DNA of 64,000 bases. Source: Micromonospora sp. WMMA1363. Its GTDB lineage: Bacteria; Actinomycetota; Actinomycetes; Mycobacteriales; Micromonosporaceae. Each line of letters opens with the position of its first letter. The stretch's first letter is position 1. A program made the position numbers and the translations under genes. Below are positions 31,398-38,974 of this stretch, piece by piece. The notes under the pieces are model-generated. The model was not told where the DNA came from and searched no databases. It was given only the letters and a program-made list of their open reading frames with translations. The stretch is from contig NZ_JAUALB010000001.1 in the NCBI RefSeq assembly GCF_030345795.1, positions 3,774,001-3,838,000 on the forward strand, written 5' to 3'.

Positions 31398-32380
31398 GCG
31401 GCCCGCCCTGCGGCGGTCAGGTGGCGGGGGTGGCGTGCGCCGGCACGCAGGCCGGATGCGATCGTGCGGGCGACCTCCCGCGCTGACAGCCCGGTCGACA
31501 GCGCGGCCGGTTCCAACGCGGCGTACACGTCGTCCTCGGTGAGCGCACCCCCGGTGGCGAGTTCACCGAGTACCGCCGCGCTGATGAACAGCACATTGTT
31601 CCGCTCCCCCTCGGGCGCGGAGGTGAGGTGGTCGACCTGCCGGCGGATCGCCGCGGCGACGTACCGGCCGTACCGGTCCGCCGGCAGCGCCACCGCGGCA
31701 GGCCGGTAGGCGGGCCGCGTGACTGGGGTGAGCAGCGACGCGAGCCATCCGGGCAGCGGGCAGGGGTCGCAGTCCAGGGCGATGGTGTAGGGGCGGGCGT
31801 TGACGGTCGATCCGGCGGCGACGACGTAGCCGCCGTGGGCGCGGGTGTCGACCTTCCAGCCGATGCCGCCGCGTTCTCCGGTGGTGTTGCGCAGCTTCGG
31901 TCCGGTGTCGGGGTGCTGGTAGAACAGGTGGCTTCCGCCCCGGCCGGTGGTCTGCGTGTAGGTGGCGTCGATGGTGCCGCCGTGCCGGGCGGCCAGGGCG
32001 GCGAGTACGTCCACCCCGTCCCGCATGCCGGCCCATTCCGGGGGCGGGGTGTCGCCGGGATGTTTGGGCACGTCCAGGTCGACCACCAGCAGCCCGGACG
32101 GGCCGCACGCGATCCCGACCCCGTACGGGCGGTGCGACCAGGCGCGGCGGATACGGTCGGGGTCGGTGGTGGCGCGTTCCTCCCACCCCACATGCCGGCC
32201 CGCAGCCTTGCAGCGCGGGTCGGCGCGGTCGCACTTCTCGGCGGTGCACCGGTTCGGGAACGCGGGCCGTTTCGCCTCATCCTCGTCCGCGTGCGGGTGG
32301 TCGGGACGCAGGGGAAACACGTGCCAGCCGCGCGCCGCACAGGCGAGCGCGGCGGCCAGCAACACGGAAGCCTCAGGCAT
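31394..32380 (-). CDS. Bifunctional DNA primase-polymerase (AICE-2)
   Basis: A 328-residue prim-pol. VVDLDVPKHPG (Asp101, Asp103), GGSHLFYQHP (His151) and GWKVDTRAHGGYVV (Asp178) form the catalytic set. A CTAEKCDRADPRC cluster could bind zinc. The C-terminal region resembles PriCT. It lacks the N-terminal SLOG domain of the AICE-1 enzyme. It heads the operon prim-pol, TGT, ATPase. Confidence 0.88.
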   Translation of the reverse strand: MPEASVLLAAALACAARGWHVFPLRPDHPHADEDEAKRPAFPNRCTAEKCDRADPRCKAAGRHVGWEERATTDPDRIRRAWSHRPYGVGIACGPSGLLVVDLDVPKHPGDTPPPEWAGMRDGVDVLAALAARHGGTIDATYTQTTGRGGSHLFYQHPDTGPKLRNTTGERGGIGWKVDTRAHGGYVVAAGSTVNARPYTIALDCDPCPLPGWLASLLTPVTRPAYRPAAVALPADRYGRYVAAAIRRQVDHLTSAPEGERNNVLFISAAVLGELATGGALTEDDVYAALEPAALSTGLSAREVARTIASGLRAGARHPRHLTAAGRAA

Positions 32381-32485
32381 GACGTGACGGTCCTTCCAGG
32401 GCGCAGGCGAAGGGTGGCCAGCGCCGTTCGGGCGCTGGCCACCAGGTGGTGAGCGCGCGTAGCGCGCCGGTCAGGTGTTTCGGGG

Positions 32486-33031
32486 TTATCCGGGGTGCTG
32501 CCGGTGGTGGGCGGCGATCAGGCGGCCGACGACTTCGGCGACGTGGGGGACGACGGCGTTGCCGAGGGCTCGGACGCGGGCAGGCTCCAACCGGTCGGGA
32601 AGCCCATCAGCCACTCGACGGCTTCCCCGCTCGGCCTCCATGAGCCCGTTTTCTGGATGACCCCACGCACCCGCTCGGTCACCGACGGGCGCATGCGCCG
32701 ACCGGTGCCGCCGTCGGGGTTCGCGCGGATCGGCCAGCCGGAGCGGCCCATGCTCGCCGTGGGGGTGGGCCAGTAGGAACAGGCGTTCCCGCACGTGTGG
32801 TGCACCCACGGCGCACGCGGAAAGCACGCTCCATCGCGCATCGAACCCGAGCGTGGCTAGGTCACCGAGCAGCCACCCGAAAGCGACTCGATCGCGAAGG
32901 AGAGCTGCGACGTTTTCCACGAGCACGTATCGGGGTCGTACCTGGCGTACCACGTCGAGGAACCAGGGCCATCCCCACCGGTGGTCAGCGATCCCACGGC
33001 GGCGGCCCGCCGTGGAGAACGGGGGTGACGT
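32486..33031 (-). pseudogene. C-terminal fragment of a DNA (cytosine-5-)methyltransferase
   Basis: The frame reads PPFSTAGRRRGIADHRW, then VRPRYVLVENVAALL (ENV motif), ACAVGAPHVRERLFLLA and ALGNAVVPHVAEVVGRLI (motif X). The N-terminal half with the SAM-binding FxGxG and the Pro-Cys nucleophile motif is absent; a stop codon lies at 33034-33032, inside the preceding small gene. The remaining part cannot methylate DNA. It looks like a deletion that fused the small gene region to the methyltransferase remnant. Confidence 0.82.
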
Positions 33032-33227
33032 TCAGACGTAGGTAGAGCCGGGCGCGGCCCGCGTCGGCACCGGTGAGCGGTCGGTGCGGGCCGCGCCACG
33101 CGAGGTGGCCGGTGGTGGTCAGGGCGCGGGCGGCGGCGTCGAGGTCGGCGGGGGTGCCGGTCAGCCGGACTTCGAGGCCGGACAGCGGGGTGTCGCGTTT
33201 TGAGGGCCGGTCGGCGTAGCCGGGCAT
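32985..33227 (-). CDS. Small conserved AICE protein, 80 aa (AICE-2)
   Basis: Homologue of 16873-17124. The core is GLEVRLTGTPADLDAAARALTTTGHL ... LTGADAGRARLYLRLNV. Its start overlaps the previous stop (TGATG). The last dozen residues lie over the methyltransferase fragment in another frame, so the C-terminus may be altered by the deletion. Confidence 0.7.
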   Translation of the reverse strand: MPGYADRPSKRDTPLSGLEVRLTGTPADLDAAARALTTTGHLAWRGPHRPLTGADAGRARLYLRLNVTPVLHGGPPPWDR

Positions 33228-34012
33228 CAGGCGGCCTGCGTTGTCGAGACGACGGCGCAGATGTCGGGCTGGTCTTCGGTGATGTGGGTGCGGTCGTAGT
33301 CGTCGGCGCAGGCGTGCAGGGTGTCGAGGACATCGGTCAGGGTTTGGGCGGTGTGGTTGTTCCAGTTGGAGACGATTTCGGTGTCGGAGCAGCAGAGCGC
33401 GCCCATGTAGTCGCCTTCGGGGACGCGGCCGTCCTGCCACAGGAAATAGGTCAGGCAGTGGATGGTGTCGTCTCGTAGGGCGGCGGTGTCGGGGTCGCTG
33501 TTTCGCCGGTCGGTGATGGTGGCGGGGTAGCCGTAGACGGCGATGGTGATGGCGTCCAGGGTGCGGGACGGTGGATATGAGGTGTGCTCGTCGGGGGTGT
33601 TTCGGGTCCAGCCGTGGAGTTCGAGGTAGCGGGCGGCGTGGCGCAGGATGGTGGCCGGGGTCAGGTCGGCCGGCATGTCGGGTCGGGGCCGGATCGGGTC
33701 AAGCGGGGCGGTGGTCACGTCGTTCTCCTTCGGCGGGTTGGCGATCGTGAGGAGCACGTCGGCGTGGCAGGGCTTATCCAGGGGGCACCAGCAGGCCAGG
33801 TTCTTGCCGGCCAGTTCGGCGCGGGCGGCGCCTGCGTAGTCGGGGTGCTCGGCGACCCAGAGACGGAACAGGCGGACGGCGCCGGTCCTGCTTGCGGAGG
33901 TGGCGTCGGCGCCGAAACGGTTCCCCCACTTGGTGGGCCGCCCGACGTAGACGGTGTTGGGGGGCATGCGCCATCCGGCGGTGCGGCGGCGTTGGATGCG
34001 GTGAGGGTTCAT
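33227..34012 (-). CDS. DUF4326-DUF6197 fusion protein (AICE-2)
   Basis: A 261-residue protein. The N-terminal part (residues 1-95) is DUF4326: VYVGRPTKWGNRF and LACWCPLDKPCHADVLL with conserved cysteines. The C-terminal part (from about 115) matches DUF6197: ILRHAARYLELHGW ... DAITIAVYG ... HCLTYFLW ... WNNH. Both are usually separate phage or element proteins of unknown function. Confidence 0.75.
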   Translation of the reverse strand: MNPHRIQRRRTAGWRMPPNTVYVGRPTKWGNRFGADATSASRTGAVRLFRLWVAEHPDYAGAARAELAGKNLACWCPLDKPCHADVLLTIANPPKENDVTTAPLDPIRPRPDMPADLTPATILRHAARYLELHGWTRNTPDEHTSYPPSRTLDAITIAVYGYPATITDRRNSDPDTAALRDDTIHCLTYFLWQDGRVPEGDYMGALCCSDTEIVSNWNNHTAQTLTDVLDTLHACADDYDRTHITEDQPDICAVVSTTQAA

Positions 34013-34058
34013 CGTGGGGTTCCCCTGTCGTGAGGTTGTTGCGGGCGACGTGGCGGTG

Positions 34059-34508
34059 CTACCCGTGGTAGCGCCGGTCGGTGTCGTCGGCGGATTCGCG
34101 CAGCGCGTCGGCGTGGGTGTTCGGGGTGAATGGGCGGGCCGGGCGGGCGGCGGGCGCGGTGGGGGCGGTGTGGGTGGCGCGGCGGTAGGTGTTCATGACG
34201 GCCCGTCCCCACCGCATCCGCACGCCCTTGCCTCGGCAGGGGCGGCAGGCGCGGGTGCGGCGGGTGCGGTGGTGTCCGCTGCCTTTGCATCGCAGGCAGG
34301 GTGAGTAGGGGGTGCGGGAGCACTGTTGGCGGTAGATCAGCGCGCCGATCGCTGTGGTCGTGAGGCCCCACCAGGGGTGCCCGAACCCGACCGTGAGGCT
34401 ACCGACAGTGATCAATGTTAGTCCGGGTGTGGTGCGGGCGGTGATCCAGAGCAGGGCGGCGAGCAGGACGAACATTGCCCATAGCGGGTGTCGGGTGGGG
34501 GTGGTCAC
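34059..34508 (-). CDS. Membrane protein with DnaJ-type zinc finger (AICE-2)
   Basis: A 149-residue protein. Two hydrophobic segments (WAMFVLLAALLWITA; LTLITVGSLTVGFGHPWWG) are followed by CLRCKGSGHHRTRRTRACRP and CRGKG, that is two CxxCxGxG-type knuckles like half of the DnaJ cysteine-rich domain. GTG 34508 has GGAGG upstream. It may recruit protein or DNA to the membrane near the translocase. Confidence 0.7.
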   Translation of the reverse strand: MTTPTRHPLWAMFVLLAALLWITARTTPGLTLITVGSLTVGFGHPWWGLTTTAIGALIYRQQCSRTPYSPCLRCKGSGHHRTRRTRACRPCRGKGVRMRWGRAVMNTYRRATHTAPTAPAARPARPFTPNTHADALRESADDTDRRYHG

Positions 34509-34603
34509 CGGGGCCTCCAGGGCGGTTTTTGGGTGTGCGCCGCCTACCGGCCGCGAGGGTGCGAGTCGGCTGGTAGGGGTGTGGTTTTGGCGCAATGTGG
34601 TCA

Positions 34604-34652
34604 CCTTGCGGACCCGCAAGGCCTTGCGGCTGTATCCACAAGGCCTTGCGGG
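34604..34652. repeat. CCTTGCGG repeats behind traB2; candidate clt
   Basis: The 8-mer CCTTGCGG occurs at 34604, 34622 and 34644, with one inverted copy at 34614. Two of them build CAAGGCCTTG palindromes 22 bp apart, including the 16-bp palindrome at 34614-34629. It lies just downstream of the TraB gene, matching the place of the AICE-1 repeats at 17317-17346. Confidence 0.55.
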
Positions 34653-34709
34653 CGCTCGGTGATCGTTTACGAGGTGCGTCCGGGCCTGTTTCGGTCAGAC
34701 GAGACGGGG

Positions 34710-36977
34710 TCAGGCATCCCGCTTGCTGTCACGTTCCGTGATCGCGGTTTCGAGGTGGGCAAGGCGGATGCCCTGGCGGGTCTTCTCGATCCCGGCGTCC
34801 ACCGGCGCGTCGGCCGGGCGGACCTGTCCGATGGGGACGGTGGGAGACTTCCAGCCGGGTGCCTCGGCCTTGATCGCGGCCGTCAGCGCGGCTTGCGACT
34901 TCCACCGACCGGGGTGGCGGATCTCCACCCGGTGAAAGATCACATCGCCGTGCAGTGCGATCTCATCGCCGAGGAACACCGCGCGTACGTCGTCGAGCGC
35001 GTTGAAGGCGGGGGCGGTCTCGGGCTGCTCGATGATCCCGGCCGCCGCGCCGGTCAGCGTGCCGGCCTTGGTTCGCCCTGCCAGGGCGGAAGCCACGATC
35101 CGTTTGACGTCGGGGAGGACGAACGTGGTCCGCACGCGGACGGGTTCGCCGCCTTCGGAGCCGATGTACCAGCAGGATCCCCGGTCGTCGGCGGCGGTGC
35201 CGGCCGCGCCGCGGCGGAACGCGGTCGCGTCGACACCGCGCCGGTAGGCGCCGGTGCCGAGGATCATGTCGTTACCGGGCTGTCCGTTCTGGTGGAACGC
35301 GACCCGCACGATCGGCAGGGAGCTGATCGAGGTTGGGATGGAGTCGGTGTCGGTGCGCTGGGAGGCGATCTCGACGTGGATGCCGCAGGCCCGGCCGATC
35401 TTCATCAGGTTCGTCAGCAGGGCGGCGATTTCTTTGCCGTATACCGGATCGGCGAGACCCTCGTGGATCTCGTCGATGATGATCAGGATCCATGGCATGG
35501 TGTGTTTCTTCGACCGGGCGAGCCGGTCGGTGAGCGCGGCGGCGTTGTTGTCCAGCAGCTCGGAGCCGACTTTCTTCAGGTCGGTCAGGACCCGGCGGCG
35601 GCGGATGACCTCCCGCGTGGTGGCGTTGAGGAACTCGACCAGCATCCGGCCGGTCTCGGTCGGGTCGGCGTCCGCGCCGTAGGCGTAACAGACCGGTTCC
35701 AGTTCGGCGTAGTCGCCCATGCCCTTGAAATCGAAGATCGCGACCTGGGCGCCGTCCACGTCGGAGCAGCCCAGACACGCCAGCCCGATCAGGTAGGCGG
35801 TCTTCCCGGAGCCTGGGGTGCCGGTGGTGATGCCGTTCGCGCCGGGCAGCGGCCACCGCACCGGCCGGTTACGCGGGTCGTAGCCGATCGTGCATGGGGC
35901 GCCCACGTTGACCGGCTTGCCGAGGTAGGCGAACCGCTTCGGCTTGGTCTGCCCCGGGTCGATGTCCAACACCAGGATCTCCACATGCCCGGGGACGCCG
36001 GTGGGGGCCTGGGAGAGGTGCACCATCGCGGGCGGGCGTTTCAACCCACCGGCGATGACAATCGCTTTGGCCATCACCATCTGCGTGGTCACACCCGGGA
36101 TCGGATGGGTTTCGGCGATCTTCCCGCCTGCGCTGTCATCGCGGAAGATCACATCGACCGGGGAGTGTCCGGCCTTCACCACCTCGCGGAACTGGCCGAT
36201 GCCGGTGGCCAGCAGCGCCCCGGTCACGGTGTCGTTGGTGACCGGCGGATACGGCGACGGCTCCCGAAACTGCGGGAAGAACGGGGCGGTGCGGGCGCGG
36301 CCGTACCAGACCAGCCAGCACCCCAACCCCACCCACACCGCCACAGCGGCGCGGCCGGCGTTGCCCCGGATCACCTCACCCCGGCCGAGCCACAGCAGCA
36401 CCCCGACCACTACGACCAGCCCGGCCAGTGGCAGGAGTGTGCGGGAGCGGACCACCTTCCGGCGGTCCTTGACCTCCCGGTGCCGCTCCGCGCGGGCCTT
36501 CAACCACGCGTCCACGTCGGCTTTGCCGTCCACGGCCCCGGCGGTCTGATCGGCCACCGTCAGGCCCTGCCGGTCATCAACGAACGCGAAGAAGTCCGTG
36601 ACCGAGCGGGCCACGCCTCGGAACCACCAGCCGGACGCGCGCACCGACCACGCGCCGAGCACCACGAACGTGTTCCACACGTAGCGCCGCTTGTAGGTCC
36701 ACAGCCGGCGGGCCTTGTGCCGCCACCCCACCGCCCACGCCCACTGCTTCAACTCCGGCGGCGCGTCGGTGACCTGCGCGGCCACGATGTCACCTTCCAA
36801 CACTTCCCCCGCGTCCCCGGGCCGGCCGGTGGGCGCGGGCGGCGGGTTGTCCTGCACTGCGGGCGCAACGCCGGTCGAGTTGTCGCGCCGCTGCCGCGCG
36901 GCGTCGAGGTCGACCACCTCACCGAGGTCCTGCTCTGCGGCCTGCCAGTCGAAACGGTCCTCATTCGGGGACGTCAT
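34710..36977 (-). CDS. traB: TraB-like FtsK/SpoIIIE DNA translocase (AICE-2)
   Basis: A 755-residue full-length conjugative translocase. The N-terminal cytoplasmic part (1-95) leads to a hydrophobic stretch near 101-116, two transmembrane segments (about 181-197 and 208-226), and a motor domain with Walker A GTPGSGKT (386-393) and Walker B ILIIIDEIHEG (Asp502-Glu503). The C-terminal part (from about 650) is presumably for DNA recognition. ATG 36977 has GGAGGAG upstream. AICE-1 has the same functions split over two genes. Confidence 0.9.
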   Translation of the reverse strand: MTSPNEDRFDWQAAEQDLGEVVDLDAARQRRDNSTGVAPAVQDNPPPAPTGRPGDAGEVLEGDIVAAQVTDAPPELKQWAWAVGWRHKARRLWTYKRRYVWNTFVVLGAWSVRASGWWFRGVARSVTDFFAFVDDRQGLTVADQTAGAVDGKADVDAWLKARAERHREVKDRRKVVRSRTLLPLAGLVVVVGVLLWLGRGEVIRGNAGRAAVAVWVGLGCWLVWYGRARTAPFFPQFREPSPYPPVTNDTVTGALLATGIGQFREVVKAGHSPVDVIFRDDSAGGKIAETHPIPGVTTQMVMAKAIVIAGGLKRPPAMVHLSQAPTGVPGHVEILVLDIDPGQTKPKRFAYLGKPVNVGAPCTIGYDPRNRPVRWPLPGANGITTGTPGSGKTAYLIGLACLGCSDVDGAQVAIFDFKGMGDYAELEPVCYAYGADADPTETGRMLVEFLNATTREVIRRRRVLTDLKKVGSELLDNNAAALTDRLARSKKHTMPWILIIIDEIHEGLADPVYGKEIAALLTNLMKIGRACGIHVEIASQRTDTDSIPTSISSLPIVRVAFHQNGQPGNDMILGTGAYRRGVDATAFRRGAAGTAADDRGSCWYIGSEGGEPVRVRTTFVLPDVKRIVASALAGRTKAGTLTGAAAGIIEQPETAPAFNALDDVRAVFLGDEIALHGDVIFHRVEIRHPGRWKSQAALTAAIKAEAPGWKSPTVPIGQVRPADAPVDAGIEKTRQGIRLAHLETAITERDSKRDA

Positions 36978-37017
36978 GATGGGGGCTCCTCCAACGGTCA
37001 TGGAATCGGGTGGGGGC

Positions 37018-37059
37018 CGGCGGCACGGCACGGTTTGCGAGGCCAGGGCCGTGCCGCCG
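37018..37059. terminator. Family-A intra-operon hairpin, copy 3
   Basis: CGGCGGCACGGC (37018-37029) pairs with GCCGTGCCGCCG (37048-37059), between traB and the upstream small gene. Confidence 0.7.
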
Positions 37060-37083
37060 GGCGGGCGACGGGTCAGCGGGCGG

Positions 37084-37308
37084 TCAGTAGCCGTGTCGGC
37101 GGAGGGCGTCGTAGGCGGCGGCCTGGTCAGCCGGCGCGGCGGAACGGAACGCCCGCTCGAACTTGGCCTTGGCGTCGCGGAACTCGCGGCTGTCGATGTC
37201 ACGATCAGCGGCGTCGGTCTCGGCCATGCCGAGCTTGAGCAGGGTGCGCACCGCATCCCGGTTGATCGGGGCGGGGGTGGGGGTGGGCTTCTTGCTGAAC
37301 AGACCCAT
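37084..37308 (-). CDS. Small hypothetical protein, 74 aa (AICE-2)
   Basis: Starts MGLFSKKPTPTPAPINRDAV. The middle is helical and charged (DSREFRDAKAKFERAFRSA). Family not recognised. The ATG is preceded by a GGAAGGGAG ribosome binding site in the conserved spacer. Confidence 0.65.
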   Translation of the reverse strand: MGLFSKKPTPTPAPINRDAVRTLLKLGMAETDAADRDIDSREFRDAKAKFERAFRSAAPADQAAAYDALRRHGY

Positions 37309-37331
37309 GACGGGTGCTCCCTTCCAACCGC

Positions 37332-37378
37332 CAGACGCTCTGGCAGCCACCACCCGGCACCGGGCAACCCGGTGCCGG
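37332..37378. promoter_or_regulatory. Family-B spacer, copy 2
   Basis: CAGACGCTCTG (37332-37342) is adjacent to a perfect 11-bp hairpin CCGGCACCGGG / CCCGGTGCCGG (37354-37364, 37368-37378). Confidence 0.65.
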
Positions 37379-37392
37379 ACGGAGGCGGCCAG

Positions 37393-37551
37393 TTAGCGGC
37401 GGCGGCGCAACAGGCGGGTCAGGGGGCCTTCGGTGATCGTCTGGGTGGTGTACTCGTCGTATCCGCGCAGGTGACGCGGCAGGGTCGTCTCGACCACTTC
37501 CACCCGCCCGGAGCTGATCTGGTGGCTGTACTGGCGTTTCGTGCCGAACAC
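37393..37551 (-). CDS. Small hypothetical protein, 52 aa (AICE-2)
   Basis: GTG start at 37551 with GAGAGGAC upstream. The protein begins FGTKRQYSHQISSGR and ends in RLLRRRR. Strongly basic. Family not recognised. Confidence 0.6.
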   Translation of the reverse strand: MFGTKRQYSHQISSGRVEVVETTLPRHLRGYDEYTTQTITEGPLTRLLRRRR

Positions 37552-37586
37552 GCGGGGTCCTCTCGTAGGGGGTGAGGGCAGGTGGG

Positions 37587-37787
37587 TTACCGGATGGTCA
37601 GGCCGCCCCGGATCTCGTCGGCCTGCCGGCCGACCGTGGCGCGGCCAGCACGGATGTTCTCGGTCCGGCCCGGTGTCGTGTCGCTGGTGTCCTTCGGGGT
37701 CTTGCTGCCGGTGTCACGGCGGCCGAAGACCTGCCCGGCCTGAACGGCGACGCGGTCGTTGCCGGATGCGCGGTTGGTGCGTCCCAC
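37587..37787 (-). CDS. Small hypothetical protein, 66 aa (AICE-2)
   Basis: GTG start at 37787 after AGGGAG. A polar, Gly/Arg/Thr-rich protein, probably disordered. It occupies one unit of the small-gene array. Confidence 0.5.
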   Translation of the reverse strand: MGRTNRASGNDRVAVQAGQVFGRRDTGSKTPKDTSDTTPGRTENIRAGRATVGRQADEIRGGLTIR

Positions 37788-37812
37788 GGTGGTTCTCCCT
37801 TGGTTGTGCCGT

Positions 37813-37868
37813 CAGCGGGTCTGGCGGCCACCGCACCCCACCGGACCGGCGACGATGATCCGGTGGGG
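37813..37868. promoter_or_regulatory. Family-B spacer, copy 3
   Basis: CAGCGGGTCTG (37813-37823, a degenerate palindrome) is followed by a hairpin CCCCACCGGA / TCCGGTGGGG (37836-37845, 37859-37868). Confidence 0.6.
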
Positions 37869-37883
37869 GCGGAGGCGGTCAGG

Positions 37884-38051
37884 TCAGCGCCGCCACCACG
37901 GGACGTTCTTCTCCGCGTCGATGACCCGCCTGTTGGCGGCCAGGTACTCCGGCGTCACGTCCCGGCTTTTGCGACTGACCCGATCCAGCTCACGGCGGGC
38001 GTCACGGTGGCGTTGGATCGCGGCCTTCTTCTCGTCCTTGCTCTTGCCCAT
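37884..38051 (-). CDS. Small basic protein, 55 aa (AICE-2)
   Basis: Starts MGKSKDEKKAAIQRHRDARR and ends NVPWWRR. Highly charged and helical. A good Shine-Dalgarno (GGAAGGGAG) lies in the spacer upstream. Family not recognised. Confidence 0.65.
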   Translation of the reverse strand: MGKSKDEKKAAIQRHRDARRELDRVSRKSRDVTPEYLAANRRVIDAEKNVPWWRR

Positions 38052-38075
38052 GTCGGGCGCTCCCTTCCGGCCGTC

Positions 38076-38123
38076 CAGACGGTCTGGCGGCCACCACCCG
38101 ACACCAGCCCTCGGGGGTTGGTG
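38076..38123. promoter_or_regulatory. Family-B spacer, copy 4
   Basis: The perfect palindrome CAGACGGTCTG (38076-38086) is followed by a hairpin CACCAGCCC / GGGTTGGTG (38102-38110, 38115-38123). Confidence 0.65.
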
Positions 38124-38142
38124 CCGGACGGAGGCGGTCAGG

Positions 38143-38295
38143 TCAGCGGCGGGCGAGCCGGTCAGCCGCGGTACGGCCGGGACTGCCAGCGGGGAGTCGG
38201 GCCTCTCGGGTGGCGGTCACCGCGATGCTGGGGCAGTAGCCGCACCGGCCGGTGTTCGCGCAGGTGCAGGCAGGAGGGCGGGTATTCTTGGCCAT
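38143..38295 (-). CDS. Small Cys-rich protein, 50 aa (AICE-2)
   Basis: CTCANTGRCGYC cluster and basic end. Most of its residues match the AICE-1 protein at 21133-21294, including the leader and family-A hairpin in front of it. The conservation between otherwise diverged elements indicates selection on the product. Confidence 0.8.
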   Translation of the reverse strand: MAKNTRPPACTCANTGRCGYCPSIAVTATREARLPAGSPGRTAADRLARR

Positions 38296-38324
38296 TCGGA
38301 TCGGACTCCTGTCCGTGAAGGGGC

Positions 38325-38370
38325 CGGCGGCACAGCACTGGTTTCTGAGGCCGTTTGGGCTGTGCCGCCG
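38325..38370. terminator. Family-A intra-operon hairpin, copy 4
   Basis: CGGCGGCACAGC (38325-38336) pairs with GCTGTGCCGCCG (38359-38370) upstream of the Cys-rich gene. Confidence 0.7.
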
Positions 38371-38408
38371 GGCGGGGGGTTAGTTGGCCGGGCGGCGTAC
38401 GCAGGTCG

Positions 38409-38579
38409 TCAGCGCTTCACAATCCGTGCGGTCGACCCCTTGGGGTACCCGCCCGTTTTCTCCACGCTGTTCTTGATTCGCTCGGCGTCTTTCAGGTCGC
38501 GCGCATCCGTGGCCCACGTGCACGTGCGGCCCGGGTGGTTCTCCGTCGCGACTACGTAGAACGGGTCCTTCTTCGCCAT
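38409..38579 (-). CDS. Small hypothetical protein, 56 aa (AICE-2)
   Basis: Starts MAKKDPFYVVATENHPGRTC and ends KGSTARIVKR. A beta-hairpin plus helix plan is likely. Family not recognised. The ATG follows GGAG in the leader. Confidence 0.65.
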   Translation of the reverse strand: MAKKDPFYVVATENHPGRTCTWATDARDLKDAERIKNSVEKTGGYPKGSTARIVKR

Positions 38580-38629
38580 AGCTGGGGGTTCTCCTTCGTC
38601 TGGTCGCCGGGGTGGCGGCCTCCGCTGAC

Positions 38630-38660
38630 CGCCCGGCCCGGTGCGGGTCCGGGCCGGGCG
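38630..38660. terminator. GC-rich intra-operon hairpin
   Basis: CGCCCGGCCCGG (38630-38641) pairs with CCGGGCCGGGCG (38649-38660), between the 34-aa and 56-aa genes. Confidence 0.6.
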
Positions 38661-38674
38661 GCGTACGCAGGTCG

Positions 38675-38779
38675 TCAGCTCTGGCTGGCCTTCCGCACCT
38701 TGGCCAGGTGCTCCTTGCCCATCCGGTACGACTCACGCTCGTACGCGATCTTCTCGGCGGCTCGCTTGAAGATGCCCAT
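38675..38779 (-). CDS. Very small protein, 34 aa (AICE-2)
   Basis: Starts MGIFKRAAEKIAYERES and ends VRKASQS. An amphipathic helix is likely. It has an ATG with a GAGGACC ribosome binding site. Supported mainly by position and codon use. Confidence 0.5.
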   Translation of the reverse strand: MGIFKRAAEKIAYERESYRMGKEHLAKVRKASQS

Positions 38780-38782
38780 CGG

Positions 38783-38974
38783 TCAGTGGTCCTCTCGCAT
38801 CAGGTGGCGGGTGTCGGTGAGCTGGGTCGGGTTGGTGGTGAGCTGGTCGTCACCGTCGAGCCAGCGGATGTGGCATCGCTGGGTGCACGGGACGATGTAG
38901 GGGCATCCGGGCGCTCCGCCGCGTAGCTGCGGGTCGGGATGGCACAGCGGCGGGATGGCGGTCGCGTGGGTCAT
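38783..38974 (-). CDS. Small Cys/His protein, 63 aa (AICE-2)
   Basis: The product has LCHPDPQLRGGAPGCPYIVP followed by CTQRCHIRW, a possible zinc site. Its start overlaps the SpdB-like stop by ATGA, which supports it. Function unknown. Confidence 0.6.
   Translation of the reverse strand: MTHATAIPPLCHPDPQLRGGAPGCPYIVPCTQRCHIRWLDGDDQLTTNPTQLTDTRHLMREDH

Noticed and set aside
34488..37238. 916-codon plus-strand frame opposite traB2
   Set aside because: Shadow frame; composition rich in Arg/Gly/Asp/Val repeats with no domain, while the minus strand encodes a complete translocase.
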